Source: UBA6901 sp964355495 (lineage in GTDB: Bacteria; Pseudomonadota; Gammaproteobacteria; Acidiferrobacterales; UBA6901). From it: a stretch of DNA of 11,081 nt. The stretch is from NCBI GenBank assembly GCA_964355495.1, contig CAYHES010000083.1, forward strand, positions 1 to 11,081, given 5' to 3'. Numbering within the stretch: the stretch's first letter is position 1; the number at the start of each line of letters is the position of its first letter. Under the pieces are notes generated by a model. It ran no database searches. It was not told the origin of the DNA and worked only from the letters and a program-made list of their open reading frames with translations. This document shows, in pieces, positions 1 to 7,693 of the stretch. Both the position numbers and the translations under genes were made by a program.

Positions 1-55
1 CGCAGCCGCCCAGGGTGAGCGCGAGGCAGGCTGTCAGCAAGATGGTTTTTTTCAT
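1..55 (-). CDS. Lipoprotein, N-terminal fragment (runs off the window)
   Basis: Only the first 18 codons are inside the window: MKKTILLTACLALTLGGC. This is a typical type II (lipoprotein) signal peptide, with a lysine-rich n-region, a short hydrophobic core and a lipobox ending in Cys18 (L-G-G-C). The mature protein is therefore expected to be lipidated at that cysteine and anchored in a membrane. The start is well supported because a strong Shine-Dalgarno, GGAGGAG on the minus strand (plus positions 63-69), lies 7 nt upstream. The gene is transcribed divergently from guaB. Nothing of the mature domain is visible, so I cannot assign a family or function. Confidence 0.72.
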   Translation of the reverse strand, partial: MKKTILLTACLALTLGGC

Positions 56-106
56 GGTGTTGCTCCTCCAGTGGGTCTTGTCATCGTTGAAACTTGTGCC
101 GAGGGG

Positions 107-138
107 TAATGATTAATGATTCCGCCCCCATCGGTCAA
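107..138 (-). promoter_or_regulatory. Candidate promoter region for the divergent lipoprotein gene
   Basis: On the minus strand a TTGACC -35-like hexamer (plus 133-138) is followed by an AT-rich stretch at 107-120. That stretch is a perfect tandem duplication of TAATGAT (107-113 and 114-120). No hexamer at the right spacing matches the -10 consensus well, so this is weak. The tandem heptamer could also be a regulator site. Confidence 0.22.
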
Positions 139-216
139 CCGTTTTCGTTGGCTGTAACAGCATTTCATGATTTTTTGCTCCTACCAGGGAAAGCAAGCCT
201 GCACAAAAATAGCTAT

Positions 217-245
217 TTTACGGCCCGGCTTGGCATCTGTATAAT
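217..245 (+). promoter_or_regulatory. guaB promoter (sigma70-like), apparently leaderless
   Basis: A perfect TATAAT -10 box occupies 240-245, with TTTACG (four of six consensus bases) at 217-222 and exactly 17 bp between them. The expected transcription start, six or seven bases after the -10 box, falls on or next to the A of the guaB ATG at 251. There is no Shine-Dalgarno between promoter and start, and no room for a riboswitch or attenuator leader. Confidence 0.62.
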
Positions 246-250
246 GCGGC

Positions 251-1708
251 ATGCGCATACTCCAAGAAGCCCTTACCTTCGATGATGTCCTGCTGGTTCC
301 CGCCCATTCGGCGGTCCTGCCGCGGGATGCCAGCCTCAAGACCCGCGTTACCCGCAGCCTTCACCTGAATATCCCGCTGCTGTCGGCCGCCATGGACACG
401 GTCACCGAGGCGCGCGCGGCCATCTGTCTGGCGCAGGAGGGCGGACTCGGCATTATCCACAAAAACCTCACCCCCGACCGCCAGGCCGAGGAAGTGCGGC
501 GCGTCAAGAAATTCGAGAGCGGCGTGATCAGCGAGCCGTTCACCGTCGGACCCGACACCACCATCCGCGAAGTGCTCAAGCTCACGCGCGAGAAGCGCAT
601 TTCCGGGGTGCCGGTTACGAAAGACGGCCAACTGGTCGGCATTGTCACCGGCCGCGACATGCGCTTCGAGACGCGCTTCGACGAACCGGTGGCGCGCATC
701 ATGACGCCGAAAGAACGGCTCGTGACCGTGAAGGAAGGCGCGACCCGCGAGGAAATCCTGAAACTCCTGCATCAGCACCGCATCGAGAAGCTGCTGGTGG
801 TGGATGAAAAATTCGGCCTCAAAGGCCTGGTCACCGTCAAGGACATTCAAAAGTCGAGCGAGTACCCGAATTCCGCCAAGGACAGCGCCGGGCGGCTGCT
901 GGTCGGTGCCGCCGTGGGTGTCGGCAAGGGCACCGAGGAGCGCGTCGAAAAACTGGTGGCGGCCGGGGTGGACGTGATCGTGGTGGACACGGCGCACGGC
1001 CATTCGCAAGGCGTGATTGAGCGCGTCGCCTGGGTCAAGAAGCATTTCCCGAAGGTGCAGGTGATCGGCGGCAACATCGCCACCGCCAGCGCCGCCAAGG
1101 CGCTGCGTGACGCCGGTGCCGATGCCGTCAAGGTCGGTATCGGTCCGGGCTCGATCTGCACCACGCGCATGGTGGCGGGCGTGGGCGTGCCGCAGATCAC
1201 CGCCATCGCCAATGTCGCCGAGGCCTTGCACGACAGCGACGTCACGCTCATTGCCGACGGCGGTATCCGCTACTCCGGCGACGTCGTCAAGGCGATCGCC
1301 GCCGGCGCGCACTGCATCATGATCGGCTCGTTGCTGGCCGGCACCGATGAATCGCCCGGCCAGATCGAAATCTTCCAGGGCCGTTCCTACAAATCCTATC
1401 GCGGCATGGGGTCGCTCGGCGCCATGGGCGAGGGTTCCAGCGACCGCTATTTCCAGGAAGGCGCGAGCGCCGAGAAACTCGTGCCGGAAGGGGTGGAAGG
1501 GCGCGTGCCCTACAAGGGCCCGATGACCAACATCATTCACCAGCTCATGGGCGGCCTGCGTTCCGGCATGGGCTACACCGGCAGCGCCGACCTCGACGCG
1601 CTGCGCACCCGTGGCGAGTTCGTACGCATTACCGGCGCGGGCATCCGCGAGTCGCATGTGCACGACGTCACCGTGACCAAGGAAGCGCCTAACTATCAGC
1701 GTGATTGA
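251..1708 (+). CDS. guaB: Inosine-5'-monophosphate dehydrogenase
   Basis: GuaB oxidises IMP to XMP with NAD+, the committed step of guanine nucleotide synthesis, in the cytoplasm. The 485-residue protein is the usual bacterial length (about 488 in E. coli) and starts with the conserved N-terminus LTFDDVLLVPAHS. The TIM-barrel catalytic domain is interrupted by a CBS-domain pair at about residues 93-205. The catalytic loop GSICTTR carries the nucleophile Cys303. The phosphate-binding stretch IADGGIR (334-340) and the flap region around YRGMGSLGAMG (383-393) are present. The ATG at 251 gives the family-standard N-terminus. No Shine-Dalgarno precedes it, and the -10 box ends five bases upstream, consistent with leaderless translation. 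guaA follows after 102 nt, so the two probably form the usual guaBA operon. Nothing appears broken. Confidence 0.97.
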   Translation: MRILQEALTFDDVLLVPAHSAVLPRDASLKTRVTRSLHLNIPLLSAAMDTVTEARAAICLAQEGGLGIIHKNLTPDRQAEEVRRVKKFESGVISEPFTVGPDTTIREVLKLTREKRISGVPVTKDGQLVGIVTGRDMRFETRFDEPVARIMTPKERLVTVKEGATREEILKLLHQHRIEKLLVVDEKFGLKGLVTVKDIQKSSEYPNSAKDSAGRLLVGAAVGVGKGTEERVEKLVAAGVDVIVVDTAHGHSQGVIERVAWVKKHFPKVQVIGGNIATASAAKALRDAGADAVKVGIGPGSICTTRMVAGVGVPQITAIANVAEALHDSDVTLIADGGIRYSGDVVKAIAAGAHCIMIGSLLAGTDESPGQIEIFQGRSYKSYRGMGSLGAMGEGSSDRYFQEGASAEKLVPEGVEGRVPYKGPMTNIIHQLMGGLRSGMGYTGSADLDALRTRGEFVRITGAGIRESHVHDVTVTKEAPNYQRD

Positions 1709-1717
1709 CGAGTCGCG

Positions 1718-1804
1718 AGTCGGGAGTCGGGAGTCGAGAGTCCGGACAAGCCGGATTTGGCTCACGACTCTCGACTCACGACTCTCGACTCCCGACTCCC
1801 GACT
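1718..1804 (+). repeat. Inverted repeat of gagtcgg-type units between guaB and guaA
   Basis: The left arm 1718-1742 is perfectly complementary to the right arm 1780-1804 (25 bp). The arms are built from tandem AGTCGGG/AGTCGAG heptamers. The 37-nt interior holds a small ccgg-acaag-ccgg hairpin (1742-1754) and an extra partial copy of the right-arm unit (about 1766-1776). Such heptamer-based palindromes look like dispersed intergenic repeats. In the RNA this would be a long stable hairpin ending six bases before the guaA ATG, so it could affect guaBA message stability, termination or guaA translation. No T-run follows the stem, so it is not a classical terminator. Confidence 0.8.
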
Positions 1805-1810
1805 GAATTT

Positions 1811-3385
1811 ATGACTGACCCGCATTCCCAGAAAATATTAATCCTCGATTTCGGCTCGCAGTTCACCCAGCTGATCGCGCGCCGGGTGCGCGAGGCCGGG
1901 GTCTATTGCGAGATCTATCCGTACGACATCACGGACGCCGAGCTGCGCCAGTTCGCGCCGCGCGGCGTGATCCTGTCCGGCGGCCCGGAGTCGGTGACCG
2001 AGGCCGAGACGCCGCGCGCCCCGCAGCTCGTGTTCGAACTCGGCGTGCCGGTGCTCGGCATCTGCTACGGCCAGCAGACCATGGCTGCCCAGTTGGGCGG
2101 GGAAGTGCAGGGCTCGGACAGGCGCGAGTTCGGCTACGCGCGCGTGCGCATGCGCGGTCACTCGAAACTGTTCAAGGGCATTCGCGATGAAGCCGCCGAT
2201 AACGGCCAGGAATTCCTGCATGTGTGGATGAGCCACGGCGACCGCGTGACCGAGCTGCCGCCCGGCTTCAAGGTGATCGCCGAGACCGACCACGCGCCGC
2301 TCGCCGGCATCGCCGACGAGACGCGTGGTTTCTATGGCGTGCAGTTCCATCCCGAGGTCACGCACACCACCCAGGGCGCCGCCATCCTGCAACGCTTCGT
2401 GCACGACATCTGCGGCTGCCAGTCGCTGTGGACGCCGGGCAACATCGTCGAGAGCATGGTGGCGAGCGTTACCCAGCAGGTCGGCCAGGACGAGGTGATG
2501 CTCGGCCTGTCCGGCGGCGTGGATTCGTCGGTAGTGGCGGCGCTGCTGCATCGCGCCATCGGCAAGCAGCTGACCTGTATTTTCGTGGACAATGGCCTGC
2601 TGCGCCTCAACGAAGGCGACCAGGTGATGGCGACCTTCGCCGAGCACATGGGCGTGAAGGTGATCCGGGTGGATGCCGAGCGCCGTTTTCTGGATGCGCT
2701 GAAGGGCGAGGTCGATCCGGAAAAAAAGCGCAAAATCATCGGCCGCGTGTTCATCGAGGTGTTCGAGGAACAGGCCGCCAAGGTCAAGGGCGCGAAGTGG
2801 CTGGCGCAGGGCACGATCTACCCGGACGTGATCGAGTCGGCGGCGGCGCGCACGCGCAAGGCGCACGTCATCAAGTCGCACCACAACGTCGGCGGCCTGC
2901 CGGAGCACATGCAGCTCAAGCTGCTCGAACCGCTGCGCGAGTTGTTCAAGGACGAGGTGCGCGCCATCGGCACCGAACTCGGCCTGCCGCACGCCATGGT
3001 CTATCGTCATCCGTTTCCGGGTCCGGGACTCGGGGTGCGTATCCTCGGCGAGGTCAAGAAAGAATACGCCGATATCCTGCGCAAGGCCGATGCCATCTAT
3101 CTGGAAGAACTGTATCGCAACGATTTGTACGACAAGGTCAGCCAGGCGTTCGCCGTGTTTCTGCCGGTGAAGTCGGTGGCGGTGCTGGGCGATGCGCGCG
3201 CTTACGACTACGTGGTCGCGCTGCGCGCGGTCGAGACCGTGGACTTCATGACCGCGCGTTGGGCGCATCTGCCGTACGAGGTATTGGGCACGATCTCCAA
3301 CCGCCTCATCAACGAGGTGCGCGGCATCTCGCGCGTGGTGTACGACATCTCCGGCAAACCGCCCGCCACCATCGAGTGGGAGTGA
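1811..3385 (+). CDS. guaA: GMP synthase (glutamine-hydrolysing)
   Basis: GuaA aminates XMP to GMP using ATP and glutamine, completing guanine nucleotide synthesis. The 524-residue protein matches the E. coli length (525). The N-terminal class I glutamine amidotransferase has the nucleophile Cys85 in LGICYGQQ and the His180/Glu182 pair in FHPE. The ATP-pyrophosphatase domain starts near residue 205, with the P-loop LSGGVDSS at 233-240, and the dimerisation domain ends in the conserved ATIEWE. I chose ATG 1811 because it gives the standard N-terminus. An in-frame TTG at 1757 would add 18 residues encoded entirely by the intergenic repeat and is unlikely. No Shine-Dalgarno is visible before 1811 because the repeat's right arm occupies that position. 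The last 15 bases are duplicated at the far side of the island, marking this gene end as the integration site. The gene itself is intact. Confidence 0.97.
   Translation: MTDPHSQKILILDFGSQFTQLIARRVREAGVYCEIYPYDITDAELRQFAPRGVILSGGPESVTEAETPRAPQLVFELGVPVLGICYGQQTMAAQLGGEVQGSDRREFGYARVRMRGHSKLFKGIRDEAADNGQEFLHVWMSHGDRVTELPPGFKVIAETDHAPLAGIADETRGFYGVQFHPEVTHTTQGAAILQRFVHDICGCQSLWTPGNIVESMVASVTQQVGQDEVMLGLSGGVDSSVVAALLHRAIGKQLTCIFVDNGLLRLNEGDQVMATFAEHMGVKVIRVDAERRFLDALKGEVDPEKKRKIIGRVFIEVFEEQAAKVKGAKWLAQGTIYPDVIESAAARTRKAHVIKSHHNVGGLPEHMQLKLLEPLRELFKDEVRAIGTELGLPHAMVYRHPFPGPGLGVRILGEVKKEYADILRKADAIYLEELYRNDLYDKVSQAFAVFLPVKSVAVLGDARAYDYVVALRAVETVDFMTARWAHLPYEVLGTISNRLINEVRGISRVVYDISGKPPATIEWE
3371..3385 (+). 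other. Putative left attachment site (3' end of guaA)
   Basis: ATCGAGTGGGAGTGA encodes the guaA C-terminus I-E-W-E-stop. It matches 10466-10480 at 13 of 15 bases, including an identical 8-bp GAGTGGGA and the TGA. The 3' end of guaA is a known integration hotspot for genomic islands carrying tyrosine recombinases. The site assignment is inferred from the duplication; no integrase is seen. Confidence 0.62.
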
Positions 3386-3497
3386 CGGGGACTATTCAGT
3401 GTGTATTGAAGACTATTGATAACCGTTGCAAAATCAAACATCTATTGCAAAACGTCATATTGATTTTTAAGGGGAATTCGGCCCGGCATTCGTCTGG

Positions 3498-3585
3498 TGA
3501 CGGTATCAATGACGGTATTTGAGAATCATCAACGAGCCCATAGATCGATACCGTCATCCGGCAAGCTTTGATCTGACGGTATCGA
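3498..3585 (+). repeat. Cluster of TGACGGTATC motifs upstream of abiEi
   Basis: The motif occurs in direct orientation at 3498-3507 and 3574-3583, with a one-base variant (TGACGGTATT) at 3510-3519, and inverted at 3547-3556. The last two exact copies form a perfect 12-bp inverted repeat, TCGATACCGTCA (3545-3556) and its complement (3574-3585), with a 17-nt gap, ending seven bases before the candidate -35 box of abiEi. That position fits an operator, and AbiEi proteins are known to repress their own promoters through inverted repeats. A fifth copy at the far end of the island (10398-10407) does not fit an operator-only role and suggests recombinase arm sites. Confidence 0.6.
3510..3540 (+). 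repeat. Left copy of 31-nt imperfect direct repeat at island ends
   Basis: This stretch matches 10398-10428 at 25 of 31 positions in the same orientation. It starts with the TGACGGTAT motif and ends with AACGAGCC followed by a single mismatch. The other copy lies 38 nt inside the right attachment-like site. Confidence 0.6.
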
Positions 3586-3591
3586 GAAGGC

Positions 3592-3620
3592 TTGAGTCTG
3601 ATTGAATTATTAGCGATAGT
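3592..3620 (+). promoter_or_regulatory. Candidate promoter for the abiEi operon
   Basis: TTGAGT (3592-3597) and GATAGT (3615-3620) are separated by 17 bp, each matching four of six consensus bases. The predicted transcript start is at about 3627, the A of the abiEi ATG, and no Shine-Dalgarno precedes that codon. A second -10-like TATAGT (3621-3626) abuts the ATG but would start transcription inside the gene. The 12-bp inverted repeat lies just upstream. Confidence 0.35.
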
Positions 3621-3626
3621 TATAGT

Positions 3627-4370
3627 ATGGCTTTAACTCAGTCGAATAGCTCAGTACGTCGCCTACTTGAGGCTTTGCCGCGCGGCGAGCCAGTAGAAAC
3701 CTCTACCCTGGCCGGGTACAGCGTTTCTCCGCAGTTGGCCTCCTATCTCGCCAAGAGCGGGTGGCTACAGCATCTGTCGCGCGGCGTGTATTTGCTTGCT
3801 GGCGACCAGCCGAGCCGTGACGGATCTTTGATGTATCTGGCACGACGAATCCCAGGATTCCATGTCGGAGGCAAAACGGCGCTTGCCTGGCGGGGCGTCC
3901 GGCACAACCTGTCCATCCGCGAGCAACTGGAACTGTGGGGTAACCAACCCATGCGACTCCCGGCTTGGCTCACCACACGTTATCCTTGCCGCTACCAGAT
4001 CACCCAATTGTTCGATGGCGGCCTGCCCCCAAATTTTGGACTAGAGCCGCTGCCTGAGACTCCGAACGGCCCTCTGGTCTCCGTCCCCGAGCGTGCGCTG
4101 CTGGAGATGCTGTGCAACGTCGGGAAGCATCAATCGGCGGAAGAAGCCAGGCACTTGACCGAGAGCTTGCGTAATCCCCGCACCGACGTGCTTGACACCC
4201 TGCTCACGCATTGCGCCCGCATCAAGGTAGTCCGGCTGGCACGCCAATTCGCGGACGAACTCGAACTGCCTTGGGCGAAGATCGTCCACCCGCATAGCCA
4301 GCGCATGGGCAGCGACCGTCGCTGGATGCTGCGCACCCGCAGCGGCGAACTCCTGAGTCTGAAGAAATAA
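3627..4370 (+). CDS. abiEi: AbiEi-family antitoxin / transcriptional regulator (type IV TA)
   Basis: This is the antitoxin half of an AbiE-type type IV toxin-antitoxin pair. In the family it represses its own promoter through an N-terminal winged helix, and its C-terminal domain opposes the toxin indirectly rather than by tight binding. The 247-residue protein shows the N-terminal wHTH region (about residues 8-60) ending in the typical wing LSRGVYLL. A segment GGKTALAWRG (81-90), characteristic of the family, follows, then a conserved SVPERALLEML stretch (about 152-162). The start has no Shine-Dalgarno, and a promoter box lies directly upstream, so translation may be leaderless. abiEii begins four bases after its stop, the usual abiE layout. 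The inverted repeat at 3545-3585 is a likely operator. The family call is from sequence recognition and is strong. Confidence 0.87.
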   Translation: MALTQSNSSVRRLLEALPRGEPVETSTLAGYSVSPQLASYLAKSGWLQHLSRGVYLLAGDQPSRDGSLMYLARRIPGFHVGGKTALAWRGVRHNLSIREQLELWGNQPMRLPAWLTTRYPCRYQITQLFDGGLPPNFGLEPLPETPNGPLVSVPERALLEMLCNVGKHQSAEEARHLTESLRNPRTDVLDTLLTHCARIKVVRLARQFADELELPWAKIVHPHSQRMGSDRRWMLRTRSGELLSLKK

Positions 4371-4374
4371 AATA

Positions 4375-5291
4375 ATGGATCGCGAATACATCGACACCGT
4401 CCGCCTGCTGCTTGTCGTCGCGCCGGTGATTTTCGAATCGCCGCGCTTTGCGCTCAAGGGCGGCACAGCGCTCAACCTTTTCGTGCAGGACCTGCCCCGC
4501 CTGTCGGTGGATATCGATGTCGTCTTCACCGATTACGCAATGGATCGTAACTCGGCGCTCACCGCCATCGGTGACGATCTCCAGACGGCCGAGGAGAAAC
4601 TGTATCGCATGGGCTACTCAGCCATTCTCCGCAAGACGCAAAAAGGAGACGAAGCCAAGTTGCTGGTGGCAGATCAGGCCAGTCAGATCAAGGTCGAAGT
4701 GAATTTTGTCTTCCGGGGCACGCTGTTGCCGGTAATGCGGCGCGCCCTGGTGAGTTCGCGCGCGACCTGTTCACCACGGCGATGGAATTGCCCGTCCTCG
4801 CCATTCCTGAACTCTATGGCAGCAAGCTGGTCGCGGCGCTGGATCGTCAGCATCCGCGCGACTGGTTCGATGTGGCCGGCATGATGGACGGCTTTGGCCT
4901 CGACGCAGAAATGGTCGATTGTTTCGTTGCTTACCTTGCCGGCCACAATCGCCCGGCCCATGAGGTGTTGTTTTCAAACGACCTGCCGCTAGATGAAATC
5001 TTCAATATCGATTTCGTCGGCATGACCGCTGCCGAAATTCCACTGCAACGCTTGATCGAAACGCGGCAGCACATTCGGCAGGAACTGCCCAAAGTGCTCA
5101 CCGATGCGCACCGGCGCTTCCTGCTTTCTTTCGTGCGAGCCGAACCCAACTGGACGCTGATGCCATTCGACCATCTCAAGGACTTGCCAGCGATCCGCTG
5201 GAAGCTGCTTAACCTGGAAAAATTACGCACGACCAACAAACCCCGGTTCGAGCTTCAGGCTACCGAACTCATGGACCGCTTCCCACGGTGA
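4375..5291 (+). pseudogene. abiEii: AbiEii-family nucleotidyltransferase toxin, frameshifted
   Basis: AbiEii toxins are DNA polymerase beta-like nucleotidyltransferases, thought to arrest growth by modifying RNA targets. The first frame (4375 to about 4750) carries the nucleotidyltransferase core: GGTALN at residues 29-34, the metal-binding pair Asp46 and Asp48 in SVDIDVVF, and the third acidic position in KVEVN (106-110). That frame runs out of homology after RRALV and stops at 4884. The rest of the protein continues in the -1 frame from about 4752 (GEFARDLFTTAMELPVL) and includes the second-half motif LYGSKL plus RQHPRDWFDV, ending at 5291. All motifs survive across the two frames, so this is a single one-base deletion (or two-base insertion) near 4746-4752, either a recent mutation or a sequencing error. 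No slippery heptamer is seen there. Its stop overlaps the start of the next gene. Confidence 0.85.
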
Positions 5292-7678
5292 AACCTTTCG
5301 ACCAACAACTTGCCGATAAACAGCAGGAGTGCGCGCAGCTTCACGCAGAGAATGCCCGCCTGATCGCGTTGCTGGAAAAACACGGTGTCTCTCATTCCGT
5401 CGAGCCGCCTCTACCGGCACCACCGGACACACCATCTCGGGCCAATTCGAACCTCAGCACTGAACAGAAGATCGCGCTTTTTCGGCGCTTGTTCCGTGGC
5501 CGTACCGATGTCTACCCGATACGCTGGGAGAAGAAGGACGGCAGCAAGTCTGGCTATACGCCGGCCTGCGGCAACGAATGGAAAGTCGGCCTCTGTGACA
5601 AGAAGCGGGTGAAATGCGGCGAATGCGGAAACCGCCTGCTGCTACCGCTCGCGGATCATGTCATTTACGACCACCTTGCCGGCGAGCATGTCGTCGGTGT
5701 TTATCCATTGCTCACCAACGACACCTGCCATTTTCTCGCTGCCGATTTTGACGAAGCCGACTGGTGCGACGATGCCAAGGCCTTTGCCGTTTCCTGTCAC
5801 GAGCTTGGCGTGCCTGCCGCCATCGAAATTTCCCGCTCCGGCGCCGGCGCTCATGCCTGGATCTTCTTTTCGTCCGCCGTGCCGGCCCGTGATGCACGCC
5901 GCCTCGGTTCCGCCATCATCAGCCACGCCTGCGCCCGGACGCGGCAACTGAAACTCGAATCGTATGACCGGCTGTTCCCCAACCAGGACACTATGCCCAA
6001 GGGCGGCCTCGGCAACCTGATTGCGCTGCCGCTCCAGAAGGCGGTGCGCGAAAAAGGTTTCAGCCTGTTCGTCGATGACAATCTCCAGCCACATCCCGAT
6101 CAGTGGGCGTTTCTGGCGTCAGTCCGCACTATGTCACTGGCCGACCTGGAATCCGCGATCCTGCGCGCAACGGGCGGCGGCCATCCGCTGGATGTGGCGT
6201 TCATCACCGAAGAGGACGAACACGAGCCGTGGAAACGGCAGCCGCTGTCGAAAAAACTCATCGGTCCCTTGCCCGACAAGCTGACCGCCGTGCTCGCCAA
6301 TCAGATCTACTTCGAGAAGGCCCAGCTGCCACAAGCGTTGATGAATCGCCTGATCCGGCTCGCGGCATTTCAGAACCCCGAGTTCTACAGGGCGCAGGCC
6401 ATGCGCCGGTCGACTTGGGAGTTTCCCCGGATTATCGGGTGTGCCGAAAACTACCCCCGCCACATTGCCTTGCCCCGTGGCTGTCTGGATGCAGTGACCA
6501 AGTTGCTCGACGAAAACGGTATCGGGCTTGAGCTTACTGATGAGCGGTTTGCCGGTAACTCGCTATCCTTGAAATTCTCTGGCGAGCTTCGCTCCGACCA
6601 GGAGAAGGCGGTCAAAGCCATGATGGCCCACGATACCGGCGTCCTCTGCGCCCCGACCGCCTTTGGCAAGACCGTGACCGCGGCCGCGCTCATTGCCCGG
6701 CGCGGCGTCAGTACGCTGATCCTGGTTCACCGCACTGAACTGCTCAAGCAGTGGCAGGAACGTCTGCGGAGTTTCCTGAACCTGGAGAAGGGGGATCTCG
6801 GCACCATCGGTGCCGGCAAGCGCAAACCCTCGGGCAAGATCGATATTGCCGTCATGCAATCCCTCACCCGCAAGGGCGAAATCAGCGACCTGATCAAGCA
6901 ATACGGCCACATCGTGGTCGATGAATGCCATCACCTCTCCGCTGTGTCATTCGACCTCCTGCTGCGGCAGGCCAAGGCGCGCTACGTGCTCGGTCTTACC
7001 GCGACGCCGGTCCGCCGCGACGGCCAGCAGCCGATCATCTTCATGCAGTGCGGCCCCGTCCGCCATGAAGCCAGTCGGCCGGAAGCCGCGCCACGATCAT
7101 TGACGGTGATTCCTCGATCACTCGCAACGCCGCTGAACAGCGATTCTGCCACGGGCATTCAGGATATCTTCCGGCAGCTTGCTGGCAGCATCGAGCGCAG
7201 CCAGCGAATTGTCGAGGATGTGCTCCGCGCCTATCGATCCGGCCGCAGCATCATCGTGCTTACCGAACGTACCGAACATCTCGACATGTTGGAACTGGCC
7301 CTTACCGGTCAGATTGAAAACCTGTTCGCCTTACATGGCCGCATGTCCAGGAAACAGCGCGCCACACGGTTGGATGCTCTCGAAGCCTTATCCGGCGATG
7401 CACCCCGCGTATTGCTTTCCACCGGTCGGCTTGTCGGTGAAGGTTTCGATCACCCGCCTCTCGATACGCTGATGCTGGCGATGCCGATTTCGTGGAAAGG
7501 CACCTTGCAGCAATATGCCGGCCGTCTGCACCGCGAGCACGCCAGCAAATCGGATGTGCTGATTTATGACTACGTCGATACCGGTAACCCGGTGCTTGAG
7601 CGCATGTGGGAAAAGCGTCAGCGTGGCTATAAGGCCATGGGGTATCGGATCGATACTCCCCAGGGAAATCTTTGCTGA
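5288..7678 (+). CDS. TOTE conflict-system primase-helicase (AEP primase + SF2 helicase)
   Basis: The 796-residue protein joins an archaeo-eukaryotic primase (AEP) to a superfamily 2 helicase, the signature of TOTE conflict systems, which comparative genomics predicts act against invading nucleic acid. Residues 5-32 look like a short coiled coil. A zinc-ribbon-like module follows (Cys94, Cys103, Cys110, Cys113). The AEP domain has the catalytic acids Asp153 and Asp155 in AADFDEADW, the histidine motif SRSGAGAHAW (His189), and the typical FPNQDTMPKGGLGNLIALPL block (230-249). The helicase has Walker A APTAFGKT (455-462), DECH (545-548), GLTATP (569-574) and motif VI QYAGRLHR (742-749). No nuclease domain is evident. 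GTG at 5288 overlaps the abiEii stop as GTGA and has no Shine-Dalgarno, so initiation probably depends on translational coupling. The domain call is strong; the role in defence is inferred. Confidence 0.88.
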   Translation: MKPFDQQLADKQQECAQLHAENARLIALLEKHGVSHSVEPPLPAPPDTPSRANSNLSTEQKIALFRRLFRGRTDVYPIRWEKKDGSKSGYTPACGNEWKVGLCDKKRVKCGECGNRLLLPLADHVIYDHLAGEHVVGVYPLLTNDTCHFLAADFDEADWCDDAKAFAVSCHELGVPAAIEISRSGAGAHAWIFFSSAVPARDARRLGSAIISHACARTRQLKLESYDRLFPNQDTMPKGGLGNLIALPLQKAVREKGFSLFVDDNLQPHPDQWAFLASVRTMSLADLESAILRATGGGHPLDVAFITEEDEHEPWKRQPLSKKLIGPLPDKLTAVLANQIYFEKAQLPQALMNRLIRLAAFQNPEFYRAQAMRRSTWEFPRIIGCAENYPRHIALPRGCLDAVTKLLDENGIGLELTDERFAGNSLSLKFSGELRSDQEKAVKAMMAHDTGVLCAPTAFGKTVTAAALIARRGVSTLILVHRTELLKQWQERLRSFLNLEKGDLGTIGAGKRKPSGKIDIAVMQSLTRKGEISDLIKQYGHIVVDECHHLSAVSFDLLLRQAKARYVLGLTATPVRRDGQQPIIFMQCGPVRHEASRPEAAPRSLTVIPRSLATPLNSDSATGIQDIFRQLAGSIERSQRIVEDVLRAYRSGRSIIVLTERTEHLDMLELALTGQIENLFALHGRMSRKQRATRLDALEALSGDAPRVLLSTGRLVGEGFDHPPLDTLMLAMPISWKGTLQQYAGRLHREHASKSDVLIYDYVDTGNPVLERMWEKRQRGYKAMGYRIDTPQGNLC

Positions 7679-7693
7679 AGAGAGACTGTATTC

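Noticed and set aside
56..250. Purine-sensing riboswitch ahead of guaB
   Set aside because: The likely transcription start lies at the ATG itself, leaving no leader RNA, and I see no purine-aptamer-like paired structure in the gap.
1711..1804. CRISPR-like array of short repeats
   Set aside because: The units are contiguous 7-mers forming one palindrome, with no spacers and no cas genes nearby.
218..1825. 535-codon open frame on the minus strand across guaB
   Set aside because: It is antisense to an intact guaB, with Ala/His/Arg/Asp-rich low-information composition typical of the complement of a high-GC gene.
1838..3268. 476-codon minus-strand frame across guaA
   Set aside because: Shadow of guaA, with no recognisable domain and the same composition bias.
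2224..3522. 432-codon plus-strand frame overlapping guaA and running past its end
   Set aside because: Out of frame with guaA, Arg/Gly-rich, and no family motifs; a GC-driven shadow.
4735..4784. Programmed -1 ribosomal frameshift in abiEii
   Set aside because: No X-XXY-YYZ slippery heptamer is visible at the crossover and AbiEii is normally made from a single frame, so a deletion or sequencing error is more likely.
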